Below, piece by piece: positions 52,203 through 61,387 of a DNA stretch of 64,000 bases; position 1 is the stretch's first letter; the number at the start of each line of letters is the position of its first letter. A program made the translations under genes and the position numbers. The notes beneath the pieces were generated by a model. It worked only from the letters and a program-made list of their open reading frames with translations, made no database searches and was not told where the DNA came from. The stretch comes from Marinobacter bryozoorum (GTDB lineage: Bacteria > Pseudomonadota > Gammaproteobacteria > Pseudomonadales > Oleiphilaceae): the NCBI RefSeq assembly GCF_023156245.1, contig NZ_JAKZAH010000005.1, forward strand, positions 62,001-126,000, written 5' to 3'.

Positions 52203-53953
52203 AGTTCAGGCCCCATTGAAAAGTGCAGGCGCCACCCGCCACCAAACTGCTCGTCCATGCCCCGGGCGATATCAAACCGGATAGGCCCAACCGGGCTGAT
52301 CCAGCGCACCCCGACACCGACACCCGTGGCCAGCGGATCGTTCAGGTTATCGATGGCGTTACCCTCATCAACAAAGGCCGCCAGGCGCCAGTTGTCCGCC
52401 ACCTGGTACTGATATTCCAGGCTGCCCACCAGCTGGTAGCGGCCGCCCACGGCGGTGCCATCACTGTTTTCCGGCGACAGGGTTTCGTAGCCATACCCCC
52501 GCACACTCTGGTCACCACCGGCGAAGAAACGCAGTGATGGCGGTACGTCAGAAAACCGGTTGGTGGCCACACCGGCAAGCTGGATACGCCCCAGGAAGCG
52601 ATGGTTATCCGCCAGGGTGATCAGCCCCTTGGCTTCCGAGTTGACGTGTAATACATCCACGGTGGAGAAGGCGTCGCGAAGGCCACCGGTTACATCGAGC
52701 TGCAACCGGTATCCACGGGACGGGTCGATAGGCGAATCGGCGTGGCGTTTGGAGAAGGCAACGCCCGGCATCAGCAGGCGCGTGTTACCTGAATCGGCAT
52801 TACCAATATCAAACCGCTCGTTCTCCCAACGCATGGAGAGTACGCGGGTCCAGCCATTATCCATCCGGTGACGCCATTGCTGGCCGATAGTGAACCGGTC
52901 TGACTGCACATCCTCGATGTCTTCCCGCTGGTAACCGGCGGACAGGCGAATGGAATCCGTCATCGGCGGATCCAGGGGCAGTTCGTACCAGCCGGTAATG
53001 TTCTGGCGAGGTGCCGACAGCTCGGTCTCCGCACCCCGGCGATGCCCCCATTCATTCACCCAATGCTCCGTCCAGGTGCCGCGGAAACGAGGGCCCACAT
53101 CGGTTGAGAAGCCCACACCAGCCGCAACGGAACGGGGGTCACGCTCACTGACCCGGGCCGTAACCGGGATGGTGCCGTCTTCCGCTTCCATTGGCGGTGC
53201 GGTGACCAGCACCTGTTCAAAATAGCCGCTGTTGGAAAGGTCTGAACTCAGCTCGGCTACCTTATCCGCGTGGTACGGGGTACCTGGCTCAATCTGCACA
53301 AACCGGCGCAGCAGCGACTGGTCAAACACATGGTCTTCGTTGAAAGTCACCGCCCCCAGTCGATAGCGCTCGCCACTGTCGAAGTGCAGCAGGATATCCG
53401 CCTCACGGGTCTCCGGGTTCACCCTGAGGGTATGCTCCCGGAATTCACCATCAAAGTACCCGAAACGGGACGCCCGGCTGCTGATCACCTGCCGCAGGGC
53501 GTCGTATTCGCCATGATTGAGGATATCGCCCTGTGACGGACGTTCCGGCAGGTTGGAGGTGAACCCCGAATCTTCGGAGGCAGGGCCGGTGATGCTGACA
53601 CTGCGGGATGCGACCCGCACCGGCTCCCCGGGCACCACCTCCAGTATCAGTACCGGGGGGTCACCATCCTGGATACGGCGGGTGATAGCGGGACTGTAAT
53701 AACCCAGGGCGCGCAACGCCTCACGGACCTGTTCCTCTGCCGTGCGGCCATAACGACGCAACGCCGGGCGGCTGCGGTTTTCGACTTCACCCACAAAGGC
53801 ACGGGCATTCTGCAGCAGCTGGGGGTAATCCCCCTCCATGCGGATATCCACCTGGTTGGCACTTGCCACTGGAGCCATCGCCACTACCAGCCAGGCGCTC
53901 AGCCAGCTTCGGATACCGCGGGGATAACGCCCTGGTGTATGAATGAATCGCAA
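52199..53953 (-). CDS. tamA: Translocation and assembly module protein TamA (Omp85 family)
   Basis: 584 residues. Signal peptide (about 1-33, ending ASA before NQVDIRM), three POTRA domains (about 35-270) and a 16-strand beta barrel. The Omp85 signature is visible as LRFFAGGDQSVRGYGYETLS (about 483-502), and the closing PVGPIRFDIARGMDEQ is typical. TamA sits in the outer membrane and partners TamB. The gene is divergent from the voltage-sensor-like gene at 54054. Confidence 0.96.
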   Translation of the reverse strand: MRFIHTPGRYPRGIRSWLSAWLVVAMAPVASANQVDIRMEGDYPQLLQNARAFVGEVENRSRPALRRYGRTAEEQVREALRALGYYSPAITRRIQDGDPPVLILEVVPGEPVRVASRSVSITGPASEDSGFTSNLPERPSQGDILNHGEYDALRQVISSRASRFGYFDGEFREHTLRVNPETREADILLHFDSGERYRLGAVTFNEDHVFDQSLLRRFVQIEPGTPYHADKVAELSSDLSNSGYFEQVLVTAPPMEAEDGTIPVTARVSERDPRSVAAGVGFSTDVGPRFRGTWTEHWVNEWGHRRGAETELSAPRQNITGWYELPLDPPMTDSIRLSAGYQREDIEDVQSDRFTIGQQWRHRMDNGWTRVLSMRWENERFDIGNADSGNTRLLMPGVAFSKRHADSPIDPSRGYRLQLDVTGGLRDAFSTVDVLHVNSEAKGLITLADNHRFLGRIQLAGVATNRFSDVPPSLRFFAGGDQSVRGYGYETLSPENSDGTAVGGRYQLVGSLEYQYQVADNWRLAAFVDEGNAIDNLNDPLATGVGVGVRWISPVGPIRFDIARGMDEQFGGGWRLHFSMGPEL

Positions 53954-54053
53954 ATCCTGCTCCGCTTGCCAACGCCCCCCTGTCTGGCTGCCTGCCGAGG
54001 TTCGTCGTGGACGTTCAAATACGCTAGTCTGTTAGAAAGAGTCTGACAACACC

Positions 54054-55166
54054 ATGAATCGGCGGCAAATACTGATCGCCATGACTGTTGGCGGACCGTT
54101 TTACAACCAACCAGGTCACCAGGGGAGTCATAGCCAGCGGATGTTCACCATCAACCGGGAGAATCTCAAAAGAAGCCATCAGAGCATCTGGTTTATCGTC
54201 GACTTCGTGATGCTCGGCCTGCTCATCCTCAACCTGTCGCTGATTATCTTCGATTCCATCTACAGCTTTGCGGCAATCCAGGACTTTTTCCAGCAGTCCC
54301 TGCCCGCATTCTACAACGCCTACCACCCGGTACACCGCAATTTCATTTTCTATGACCTGATCTTCGTCGGTATCTTCCTGACTGAGTTCCTCGTGCGCTG
54401 GCTGTATGCAATCCGGATAGGGCTCTATCAGCGCTGGTACTTCTACCCGTTTATCCACTGGTACGACCTGCTTGGCTGCATACCTACCAGCGGCATGCGC
54501 TTCCTGCGGGTGCTGCGTGTGATCAGCATTGCGTACCGCCTGCACCGCTATGGCATCATCGATTTTACGCAAACAAAGCTTTACCGGTTCCTCGCTTTCT
54601 ATTACGAAGCCTTTATGGAAGAGCTGTCGGACCGGATCGTGCTGAAGGTTCTGTCCGGTATGCAGGAAGAGGTGCGCCGAGGCTCTCCACTGCTGGATCG
54701 CATCGAACACGAGATCATCCTGCCCCGCAAGGACATCCTGGTGGGCTGGATATCCGACCGGGTGGCAGACCTGGCCAACGAGGGCTACGTACCCAACCGG
54801 GATGCCCTGCGCCGGTATATGGAGCAACGCATCAGCGAAGCCATCCGACAGAATCCGGAACTCTCCCGGCTCAAGTTGTTGCCCATTTTCGGCAACCAGG
54901 TGCGTGGCACTCTGGAAGAGGCCATCGGCGACATCACGGCCAATATCCTCAACCAGGTGATGGACGACCTGTCCAGCAGTCGCAACCATGACTTCATTGC
55001 CGACCTGGTGGATGTGTTCATGCCGCAAACCAGGACCTTCAACGCCACCGGAGAACCCGAACTGCCCCGCCGCCAGGACAATGAGGTACTGATCAACCTG
55101 ACACTGGAAATCATTGACGCTATAAAGGACCAGGTTCACCACAAACGGTGGCGTGAGGAACTCTGA
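54054..55166 (+). CDS. Voltage-sensor-like four-helix membrane protein without a pore domain
   Basis: 370 residues. Hydrophobic helices at about 45-70, 98-120 and 131-145 and an arginine-rich fourth helix at 148-165 (MRFLRVLRVISIAYRLHR, with R at 149, 152, 155, 162 and 165) follow the S1-S4 plan of voltage-gated channels. Acidic residues D101 and E111 in S2 and D138 in S3 sit where countercharges are expected. No S5-pore-S6 region follows; residues 166-370 are hydrophilic and helical. Nucleotide-binding or phosphatase motifs are not seen. Start codons at 54054, 54081 and 54141 are all possible since no strong Shine-Dalgarno is visible. It lies 25 bases ahead of an amidase gene. Function unknown. 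Confidence 0.7.
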   Translation: MNRRQILIAMTVGGPFYNQPGHQGSHSQRMFTINRENLKRSHQSIWFIVDFVMLGLLILNLSLIIFDSIYSFAAIQDFFQQSLPAFYNAYHPVHRNFIFYDLIFVGIFLTEFLVRWLYAIRIGLYQRWYFYPFIHWYDLLGCIPTSGMRFLRVLRVISIAYRLHRYGIIDFTQTKLYRFLAFYYEAFMEELSDRIVLKVLSGMQEEVRRGSPLLDRIEHEIILPRKDILVGWISDRVADLANEGYVPNRDALRRYMEQRISEAIRQNPELSRLKLLPIFGNQVRGTLEEAIGDITANILNQVMDDLSSSRNHDFIADLVDVFMPQTRTFNATGEPELPRRQDNEVLINLTLEIIDAIKDQVHHKRWREEL

Positions 55167-55191
55167 CCCCGCCACGACCTGGGAGACGTAC

Positions 55192-56682
55192 ATGGTCCAA
55201 CCGCTGCATTACCACACGGCATCCCGACTGCTGCGGCTGATGGAAGCCGGCGAGCTGACCAGTGAGGCCCTGACCCGGTCGCTGCTCCAGCGCATTGAAG
55301 AGCACAACCCCGCCCTCAACGCTGTTATCGACCTGGACCGGGAGCGCGCCCTGACCCTGGCCAGGGAGGCGGACCGTCAGCGCCAGGCCGGCGAGCCCTG
55401 CAGCCCCCTGCACGGCCTGCCCATGACCGTGAAAGACACCTGGGAAGTGCCCGGCCTGGGTTGCTGCGCCGGCGCGCCGGTGCTCTCAGGCTATCAGCCG
55501 GAACAACCGGCGGACGTCATCCGGCGACTGCAGGACGCCGGTGCCATTATCATTGGCAAGACCAATGTCCCCTACTACGCCTCCGACATCCAGACCTACA
55601 ACCGGGTGTACGGCACCACCAGTAACCCCTGGAACCGTGACCATACCCCTGGCGGCTCGTCCGGTGGATCCGCTGCGGCGCTGGCCAGCGGCATGACGCC
55701 CCTGGAAGTAGGCAGCGACCTGGCCGGCTCCATTCGCACACCAGCCCATTTCTGCGGCGTGTTCGGCCACAAGCCCAGTCGCACACTGGTGTCCTTTCGT
55801 GGCCATATCCCCGGCCCGCCGGGCACCATCAGCCAGCCGGACCTGGCGGAAGGTGGCCCCATGGCGCGCTCGGCAACAGACCTGGAACTGCTGCTCAATA
55901 TCATCGCAGGCCCCCGCCCCCACCTGGCCCGCAGCTGGCAACTGAACATGGCGCCGGCAGCCATTAAAAGCCTGCCCGAAGCCCGCATCGGCCTCTGGCT
56001 GGAAGATCCGCAATGCCCGGTGGACCATGAGCTGACCAACGGCTACCGGAAACTGGCTGACGCCCTGACCAGCCAGGGCGCCATGGTCACTGACCTGCAG
56101 CATCCGCTATTGTCGCTGGCCCATATCATGCCGGCCTACTTCAACCTTCTGGGCAGCCTGCTGGGCAGTGGCATGACCAACAGCCAGAAGCGACGTCTCA
56201 AGCTCTTCGCCCTGGCAGAAAAACCCCTGCGCCGGGTAACACCCATGACCTGGGGCATGGCGGAATTCGCCCGGGGAACCAGCCAGACCATCAGTCACTG
56301 GATGCACTGGAACGAAACCCGGGAGAAGATGCGGGAGCAGGTAGAAGAGATTTTCCGGGAAGTGGACGTCATCCTGGCGCCGGTAAATCCGGTCACCGCC
56401 ATCCCCCACGATCAGAGCGACCCGCCCTTTCGCCGCCTGATCCGTGTCAACGACGAGAACCGGCCCTATCACGACCAGTTCTGCTGGATTGCCCTCGCCA
56501 CGCTGCTGGGGCTGCCTGCCACCTCCGTTCCGATTGGCGTGACCACTGCCGGACTGCCCTACAGTATTCAGGTAATCGGTGCGCCAGGCATGGACCTGAC
56601 CACTTTGGGGTTCGCACGCTTACTGGAAGAAGAAGGGTTCGCCGGCTTCAGAACGCCGCCGGGGTATTCGGAGGAAACGTAG
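55192..56682 (+). CDS. Amidase signature family enzyme
   Basis: 496 residues, no signal peptide. The Ser-cisSer-Lys triad is complete: K81 in LPMTVKDTWEV, S156 in HTPGGSSGGSAAALASG and S180 in GSDLAGSIRTP. It hydrolyses an amide; the natural substrate cannot be told from sequence, and it does not look like GatA because no gatB or gatC is nearby. The ATG at 55192 has GGGAG six bases upstream. It follows the voltage-sensor-like gene by 25 bases, suggesting a shared transcript, and converges with the TRAP binding protein gene. Confidence 0.9.
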   Translation: MVQPLHYHTASRLLRLMEAGELTSEALTRSLLQRIEEHNPALNAVIDLDRERALTLAREADRQRQAGEPCSPLHGLPMTVKDTWEVPGLGCCAGAPVLSGYQPEQPADVIRRLQDAGAIIIGKTNVPYYASDIQTYNRVYGTTSNPWNRDHTPGGSSGGSAAALASGMTPLEVGSDLAGSIRTPAHFCGVFGHKPSRTLVSFRGHIPGPPGTISQPDLAEGGPMARSATDLELLLNIIAGPRPHLARSWQLNMAPAAIKSLPEARIGLWLEDPQCPVDHELTNGYRKLADALTSQGAMVTDLQHPLLSLAHIMPAYFNLLGSLLGSGMTNSQKRRLKLFALAEKPLRRVTPMTWGMAEFARGTSQTISHWMHWNETREKMREQVEEIFREVDVILAPVNPVTAIPHDQSDPPFRRLIRVNDENRPYHDQFCWIALATLLGLPATSVPIGVTTAGLPYSIQVIGAPGMDLTTLGFARLLEEEGFAGFRTPPGYSEET

Positions 56683-56693
56683 GAAGGGATCAT

Positions 56694-56713
56694 CCAGGCC
56701 ATCCCTGGCCTGG
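56694..56713. terminator. Possible bidirectional hairpin between the amidase and TRAP protein genes
   Basis: CCAGGCCA and TGGCCTGG form a perfect 8-bp stem with a TCCC loop in the 51-base gap between two converging genes. No T-run follows on either strand, so it is only a possible terminator. Confidence 0.35.
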
Positions 56714-56733
56714 TCGAATCGTCCCGAAGGGAA

Positions 56734-57873
56734 TTACTGGCCGTACTGAGACACGTCGACCTTCGAGAACACATGCTCCCAGTAAAGGTCCGCCAGCTCT
56801 TCGCTGCTCTCGACACCATCAATACGCTCACGCCACTCGGTCAGCAGCTCACGGAAGCGTTCGATTTTCTCATCGGCATTCTGGATGCCGTAGCGCTCCT
56901 CGTAGGCAGAGGCGATGGTTTTCAGGTCCTCACGGATAAACTCGCGGTTCTTCTCTACCATCGCTGCTGAGGGCTGGGTCAGGCCAATGCCCTGTTCTTC
57001 GGAGATGCGCTCGTTGTCCACCGCGCCCTTCTCGTAACCCCAGCTGAACTCGGCAGATAACACCGATGCGGCTTGCACCAGCTTCTCACGCTGTTCTTCG
57101 CTCAGTGAGCGCCAGCTGTCCAGGTTGATATTGGCAGAGCCCACACCACTGAAGGTACCTGAGGGGTAGTTGACAGTAATGTCGTCCACCACTTCAAACA
57201 GGTTGAAAACGGACAGCTCCGAGGTGGACTGGACCGAACAATCAACCACGCCCTGGCTCAGGCCCTCGTAGATTTCGTTAACCGACATGGTGATGGGGTT
57301 GGCGCCGACAGACTCGGCCCAACGTGCCCACTGGGCGCCGGAAGTACGCAGGTTCTTGCCTTCCAGGGCCTCCAGGCTATCCACCTTTTCACGGCACAGC
57401 AGCGAGTATGGCGGTGTAGCGGCACTGCCCAGGAACAGCTGGTTCTGGGCCGCAAACTCATCCTGGCAATCGGTGCACTCAGAAAAAATAAACTCGGACA
57501 TGGCACCGGTGTAAACCAGGCCAGCCTGGGACGAGCCACGCTCGGTCAGTTCGATGGACATGGACACTTCCGCCACCATATTGGTGTGCGGGAAATCCGC
57601 CGGGAAGTACGGCGTCAGCACAACGCCCATATCGGCCATCCCGTCACGGATACCAGCCGAGGTCTCACGCAGGTTCAGCAGGGACAGCTCGAATACCCGA
57701 ACGCCCACATCGCCACCAGACAGTTCATCCAGCCGTTCTTCAAACACGCCCAGGGCATCGCTGGTGATACTGCCCTGCGGATAGCCCGAGGCAAACCGCA
57801 GTTCAGCCGCCTGGGCAGCCACGGAACCCATGGCCATCACACCAATGGCCACAGCAAGGGGATACTTTTTCAT
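56734..57873 (-). CDS. TRAP transporter substrate-binding protein (DctP family), orphan
   Basis: 379 residues with a signal peptide (about 1-22, AQA before AELRFASG). The DctP fold is seen in GIRDGMADMGVVLTPYFPAD, and the ligand-binding arginine is probably R176 in KNLRTSGAQW. Such proteins capture organic acids in the periplasm for a DctQM permease; no permease genes lie next to it. It has four cysteines, C133 and C136 as a CxxC, C160 and C212, unusual in this family. AAGGAG stands six bases before the ATG. The ligand cannot be predicted. Confidence 0.9.
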   Translation of the reverse strand: MKKYPLAVAIGVMAMGSVAAQAAELRFASGYPQGSITSDALGVFEERLDELSGGDVGVRVFELSLLNLRETSAGIRDGMADMGVVLTPYFPADFPHTNMVAEVSMSIELTERGSSQAGLVYTGAMSEFIFSECTDCQDEFAAQNQLFLGSAATPPYSLLCREKVDSLEALEGKNLRTSGAQWARWAESVGANPITMSVNEIYEGLSQGVVDCSVQSTSELSVFNLFEVVDDITVNYPSGTFSGVGSANINLDSWRSLSEEQREKLVQAASVLSAEFSWGYEKGAVDNERISEEQGIGLTQPSAAMVEKNREFIREDLKTIASAYEERYGIQNADEKIERFRELLTEWRERIDGVESSEELADLYWEHVFSKVDVSQYGQ

Positions 57874-58019
57874 GGGGGACTCCTTTATTGTTGTTTCAAA
57901 ATGAAACCATATTTATTCGTCCGTAACTATACGTACCTCCATGAAAGGAATCCACCGTTCGCTCATTGCAGAGCCTTCCCCATATCCCCTGGTGATATAG
58001 CCCGCAATGGGCTGCAGAA

Positions 58020-58406
58020 TCAGATTGCCTGAACGGCCTCGGCCAGCATATCCCGGACCTTGGCGGCAACCTGCTTCAACTCATCGTTGTCGACAGCCGT
58101 CATGGACTCCACCGGGTCAATAGCACTGACCTCAATGCCACCGTCTGTCTCCCGCAGAATCACGTTGCACGGCAACATGGCGCCCACCTTCGGCTCAGCA
58201 CCAATCGCCTCCCAGGCCATGCCGGGGTTACAGGCCCCGAGAATGCGATAGCCAGCCATGTCCTTGTCCAGCTTCTTCTTCATGGTGGCCTTTACGTCGA
58301 TCTCCGTCAGCACCCCAAAGCCTTTGTCAGCCAGCGCCTTGCGGGTACGCTCGTCAACGGTTTCAAAGTCCGCATCCGCAATGATGCGATCCATGGTGTA
58401 GGTCAT
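58020..58406 (-). CDS. DUF302 family protein
   Basis: 128 residues, soluble. The DUF302 fold is visible as TRKALADKGFGVLTEIDVKA (about 21-40), YRILGACNPGMAWEAIGAEP (53-72) and LPCNVILRETDGGIEVSAID (79-98). The two conserved cysteines are C59 and C81. Its role is unclear; some relatives are linked to sulfur metabolism or stress. GAGGAG precedes the ATG. It is 146 bases from the TRAP gene on the same strand and could be independently transcribed. Confidence 0.88.
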   Translation of the reverse strand: MTYTMDRIIADADFETVDERTRKALADKGFGVLTEIDVKATMKKKLDKDMAGYRILGACNPGMAWEAIGAEPKVGAMLPCNVILRETDGGIEVSAIDPVESMTAVDNDELKQVAAKVRDMLAEAVQAI

Positions 58407-58674
58407 ACCAATCTCCTCATTTGCGCGGTGAAGGTGAAAAGGGAACAGCCAGAAAACCTGATCATATAGTGGCCCGCCACCGCAACAAACGCAAAGGCCC
58501 AGCTGCGGCCACGCCCGGTGCCTGGTGAAGGCCTCTCTCCTTCGGATATCTTGTTTATTAGTTCCCTATCCAGGGCAGGAATGCGATCATGATGGAAAGA
58601 TAGGGCCTATCGAAGCCGGCCTCGCGGCTGGTGGGCATTGGTGTTCAGGTTAAGTAAGTACCAGGAGTACAGAC

Positions 58675-59019
58675 ATGAACTATACGCCGTCCCTGGACCA
58701 GGAAAGATTGGCACAACTGGCGAATCAGTACCTGGGCAATGCCCCGGTGACTGGAGATGTCGTTTTCTTTGCAGATGAAGGTGAGCGGTTGAGCCATGCA
58801 ACCTGGCAGTTTCCCGAGAAAGATCAGGACAGGCTGCGGGATTCGGGGTTCAAGTCTGCACTGCTGGAAATGCTTGATGAACTAATCAGCCACCGGGCCA
58901 GCCAACACCAGGCCAACCTTTGCCAGGGTGTTGTCAATATTGAAAAAAACCAGATCAACATACGGTGGCTGCCCCTGGAAGAAGCGCAGGCACTGCGAAA
59001 CCCGCGTGAAGCCGGCTAG
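58675..59019 (+). CDS. Hypothetical protein of 114 residues
   Basis: I do not recognise this protein. It is hydrophilic, without signal peptide or membrane helix, with a helical N-terminal start (LDQERLAQLANQYLGN), a short beta segment (DVVFFADEGERLSHATWQFP) and a second helix (FKSALLEMLDELISHRASQH) followed by two strands ending NQINIRWLPLEEAQALRN. A GGAG Shine-Dalgarno seven bases before the ATG and coding-like composition support a real gene. It stands 268 bases from the divergent DUF302 gene; the next gene downstream is a thioesterase on the same strand. Confidence 0.6.
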   Translation: MNYTPSLDQERLAQLANQYLGNAPVTGDVVFFADEGERLSHATWQFPEKDQDRLRDSGFKSALLEMLDELISHRASQHQANLCQGVVNIEKNQINIRWLPLEEAQALRNPREAG

Positions 59020-59097
59020 GAGTCTGCGCGACAGTACGCGACAGAAAGTCCCGCAGCCCCCCAGACACCGTCCTGACAAACCAACAAAAAACGACCC

Positions 59098-59514
59098 ATG
59101 AATACTATCCAGAACCAACTTGAATCCAGTTTCTACGCCCGGGGCCTGATGAAAACCCTGGGGGCTCGCCTGCTGTCCATTACCGACGGTGAAGTCCAGA
59201 TCGAATTGCCATTCTCGGCGGACCTTACTCAGGGGCTTGGCTACCTGCATGCCGGCGTTGTTACCAGCCTGGTGGATACCGCCTGCGGCTATGCCGCCCT
59301 GACCCGCGCCCCTGAAGGCCATACCGTGGTCTCCGTCGAATTCAAGACCAACTTTGTCCGGCCTGCTGTTGGTGATCGCTTTGTCGCCATTGGAAAGCTG
59401 GAAACCGCTGGCCGCATGCTGTCAGTCTGCCGGGGCGAGGTTCTGGCCTATTCCGGCGACAGTGTGAAAACCGTTGCCTTGATGCAGGCAACCATGGCCA
59501 ATGTTCCAGGCTGA
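59098..59514 (+). CDS. PaaI-type hotdog thioesterase
   Basis: 138 residues. A single hotdog domain with the family motif GYLHAGVVTSLVDTACGYAA (about residues 45-64) and VSVEFKTNFVRPAVGDRFVA. Such proteins hydrolyse aromatic or aliphatic acyl-CoA thioesters. The neighbouring acyl-CoA ligase and dehydrogenase suggest fatty or branched acyl-CoA metabolism, but no experiment can be inferred. No good Shine-Dalgarno is seen before the ATG. It is separated from the ligase by 232 bases containing one copy of a 21-base repeated motif. Confidence 0.9.
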   Translation: MNTIQNQLESSFYARGLMKTLGARLLSITDGEVQIELPFSADLTQGLGYLHAGVVTSLVDTACGYAALTRAPEGHTVVSVEFKTNFVRPAVGDRFVAIGKLETAGRMLSVCRGEVLAYSGDSVKTVALMQATMANVPG

Positions 59515-59569
59515 AAACCCCATTTCAATGGTCCCTTTTCTCCCGCCCCCTTCTTGCCGCTGATCGCAA

Positions 59570-59590
59570 TTCGTCCATTCCGACGATGGC
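59570..59590 (+). promoter_or_regulatory. Repeated 21-base motif, copy 1 (upstream of the acyl-CoA ligase gene)
   Basis: TTCGTCCATTCCGACGATGG followed by C. A second copy at 61689-61709 differs at one base. The copies lie 157 and 104 bases before the start codons of an acyl-CoA ligase and an acyl-CoA dehydrogenase gene. The TCGTC/GACGA arms give partial dyad symmetry. A shared regulator site is an inference. Confidence 0.5.
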
Positions 59591-59746
59591 CGGATTTCCC
59601 GGCCACTTCTACGTTGTTGAAGTAGCAATCAAGCTCACTAATAGCTTCACTGCATTCGCGTGAACAGTTTCAAAGCGCCCGCGGTCCTTCCCGGCAAACC
59701 GGGACCGCGATCAATGTGAACATCGACAATAACAAGGTAGCTAGCG

Positions 59747-61387
59747 ATGTTGGGCATAATGCAAGACCAGCCCCTGATGATTTCCTCACTCATCGAGCAC
59801 GCGGCCCGGTTTCACCCGGACGCAGAGATCGTCACCCGAACCGTTGAAGGTCCACTCCACCGGACAAATTACCTGGAGCTGAGGAATCGCTCTAAACAGG
59901 TTGCGAACGCCCTGGAAAAACTCGGCGTCGAACAGGGTGACCGCGTGGGAACCCTGGCCTGGAACACCTATCGTCACATGGAGCTGTACTTCGGCGTCTC
60001 CGGCTCTGGCGCGGTTCTGCACACCATCAACCCCCGGCTGTTCGAAGAGCAGATTGACTACATCATCAACCATGCGGAAGACCGGGTGCTGATGTTCGAC
60101 ATCTCCTTTAGCGACCTGGTGGAAAAGCTGGCACCGAAGCTGAAGTCAGTAGAAGTCTTCGTTGCCATGACCGACAAGGAGTCCATGCCGGACGTGGACC
60201 TGCCCAACCTCTACTGTTACGAGGAGCTGGTGCAGGCAGAAAAACCCGACTATCAGTGGCCACTGTTTGACGAGAGAACCGCCTCGTCCCTTTGCTACAC
60301 CTCAGGCACGACCGGCAACCCCAAGGGCGTTCTCTACTCCCACCGCTCCACCGTGCTTCACACCATCATGGCCGCCACGCCGGACGGCGCAAACATCAGC
60401 GCATCCGAGTGCCTGCTGCTGATTGTGCCAATGTTCCACGCCAATGCCTGGGGCATCCCCTACGCCGCGGCGATGACAGGGGCGAAAGTGGTACTGCCGG
60501 GCCCGCGCCTGGATGGCGAGAACCTCTACGACCTGATGAAAACCGAAGACGTCACCTTCTCCCAGGGGGTACCCACGGTCTGGCTGATGTTCCTGCAATA
60601 CATAGATTCCAAGTCAGGGCTGAACCTGTCGGACCTCCCCCTCAAAAAAGTCAGCATCGGGGGCGCAGCGCCTCCCAGAAGCATGATCGAACGATTCGAG
60701 GACAATGGCATCGATGTAATGCAGGGCTGGGGCATGACCGAAACCAGCCCGCTCGGGTTCGTGAACGGCGACCTGTTACCGAAACACAGGAATCTCTCCA
60801 AGGACGAGCGCTTTGCCATCAAGTCCAAGCAGGGGCGCGGCATCTGGGGCGTGGAGTCCAAGATCACCGATGACGAAGGCAACGAGCAACCCTGGGATGG
60901 CGAGTCTGTCGGCAACCTGATGATACGCGGTCCATGGATTGCCGCAGGCTATTTCAAAAAAGACAACAGTGACCAGCTGGACACCGAGGGCTACTTCCCA
61001 ACCGGCGATATCGCAACCATCGACAGCAATGGCTACCTGCAACTGGTAGACCGGTCGAAGGACGTCATCAAGTCTGGCGGGGAGTGGATCTCCACCATGG
61101 AGCTTGAGAACCAGGCGGTATCACACCCTGACGTGGCAGAAGCCGCTGTCATCGGCATCCACCACCCCACCTGGCAGGAGAGGCCACTGCTGATCGTGGT
61201 GGCAAAAGACGGAGCCACGGTTACCGCCGACGACCTGATGCAATTCCTTGGTGAACGGGTCGCCAAGTGGTGGTTGCCGGATGACATCGCGTTTGTTGAT
61301 GAGCTCCCCCACACCGCCACCGGCAAACTGCTCAAGACAAAGCTACGGGAGCAGTTCAAGGGATACGTTGCAGCAGAAAGTTCCTGA
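59747..61387 (+). CDS. Fatty acyl-CoA ligase (AMP-binding enzyme, AlkK/FadD-like)
   Basis: 546 residues, an adenylate-forming acyl-CoA synthetase. P-loop [20 protein letters not shown] (about 182-201), [13 protein letters not shown], the adenylate-binding [11 protein letters not shown] and hinge [15 protein letters not shown], and the C-terminal lysine in [13 protein letters not shown]. It activates a carboxylic acid, probably a medium- or long-chain fatty acid, to its CoA thioester. Start at the ATG at 59747 with AAGG nine bases upstream. A GC-rich hairpin (about 59678-59710) lies in the leader. It likely acts with the downstream acyl-CoA dehydrogenase. Confidence 0.92.
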   Translation: MLGIMQDQPLMISSLIEHAARFHPDAEIVTRTVEGPLHRTNYLELRNRSKQVANALEKLGVEQGDRVGTLAWNTYRHMELYFGVSGSGAVLHTINPRLFEEQIDYIINHAEDRVLMFDISFSDLVEKLAPKLKSVEVFVAMTDKESMPDVDLPNLYCYEELVQAEKPDYQWPLFDERTASSLCYTSGTTGNPKGVLYSHRSTVLHTIMAATPDGANISASECLLLIVPMFHANAWGIPYAAAMTGAKVVLPGPRLDGENLYDLMKTEDVTFSQGVPTVWLMFLQYIDSKSGLNLSDLPLKKVSIGGAAPPRSMIERFEDNGIDVMQGWGMTETSPLGFVNGDLLPKHRNLSKDERFAIKSKQGRGIWGVESKITDDEGNEQPWDGESVGNLMIRGPWIAAGYFKKDNSDQLDTEGYFPTGDIATIDSNGYLQLVDRSKDVIKSGGEWISTMELENQAVSHPDVAEAAVIGIHHPTWQERPLLIVVAKDGATVTADDLMQFLGERVAKWWLPDDIAFVDELPHTATGKLLKTKLREQFKGYVAAESS

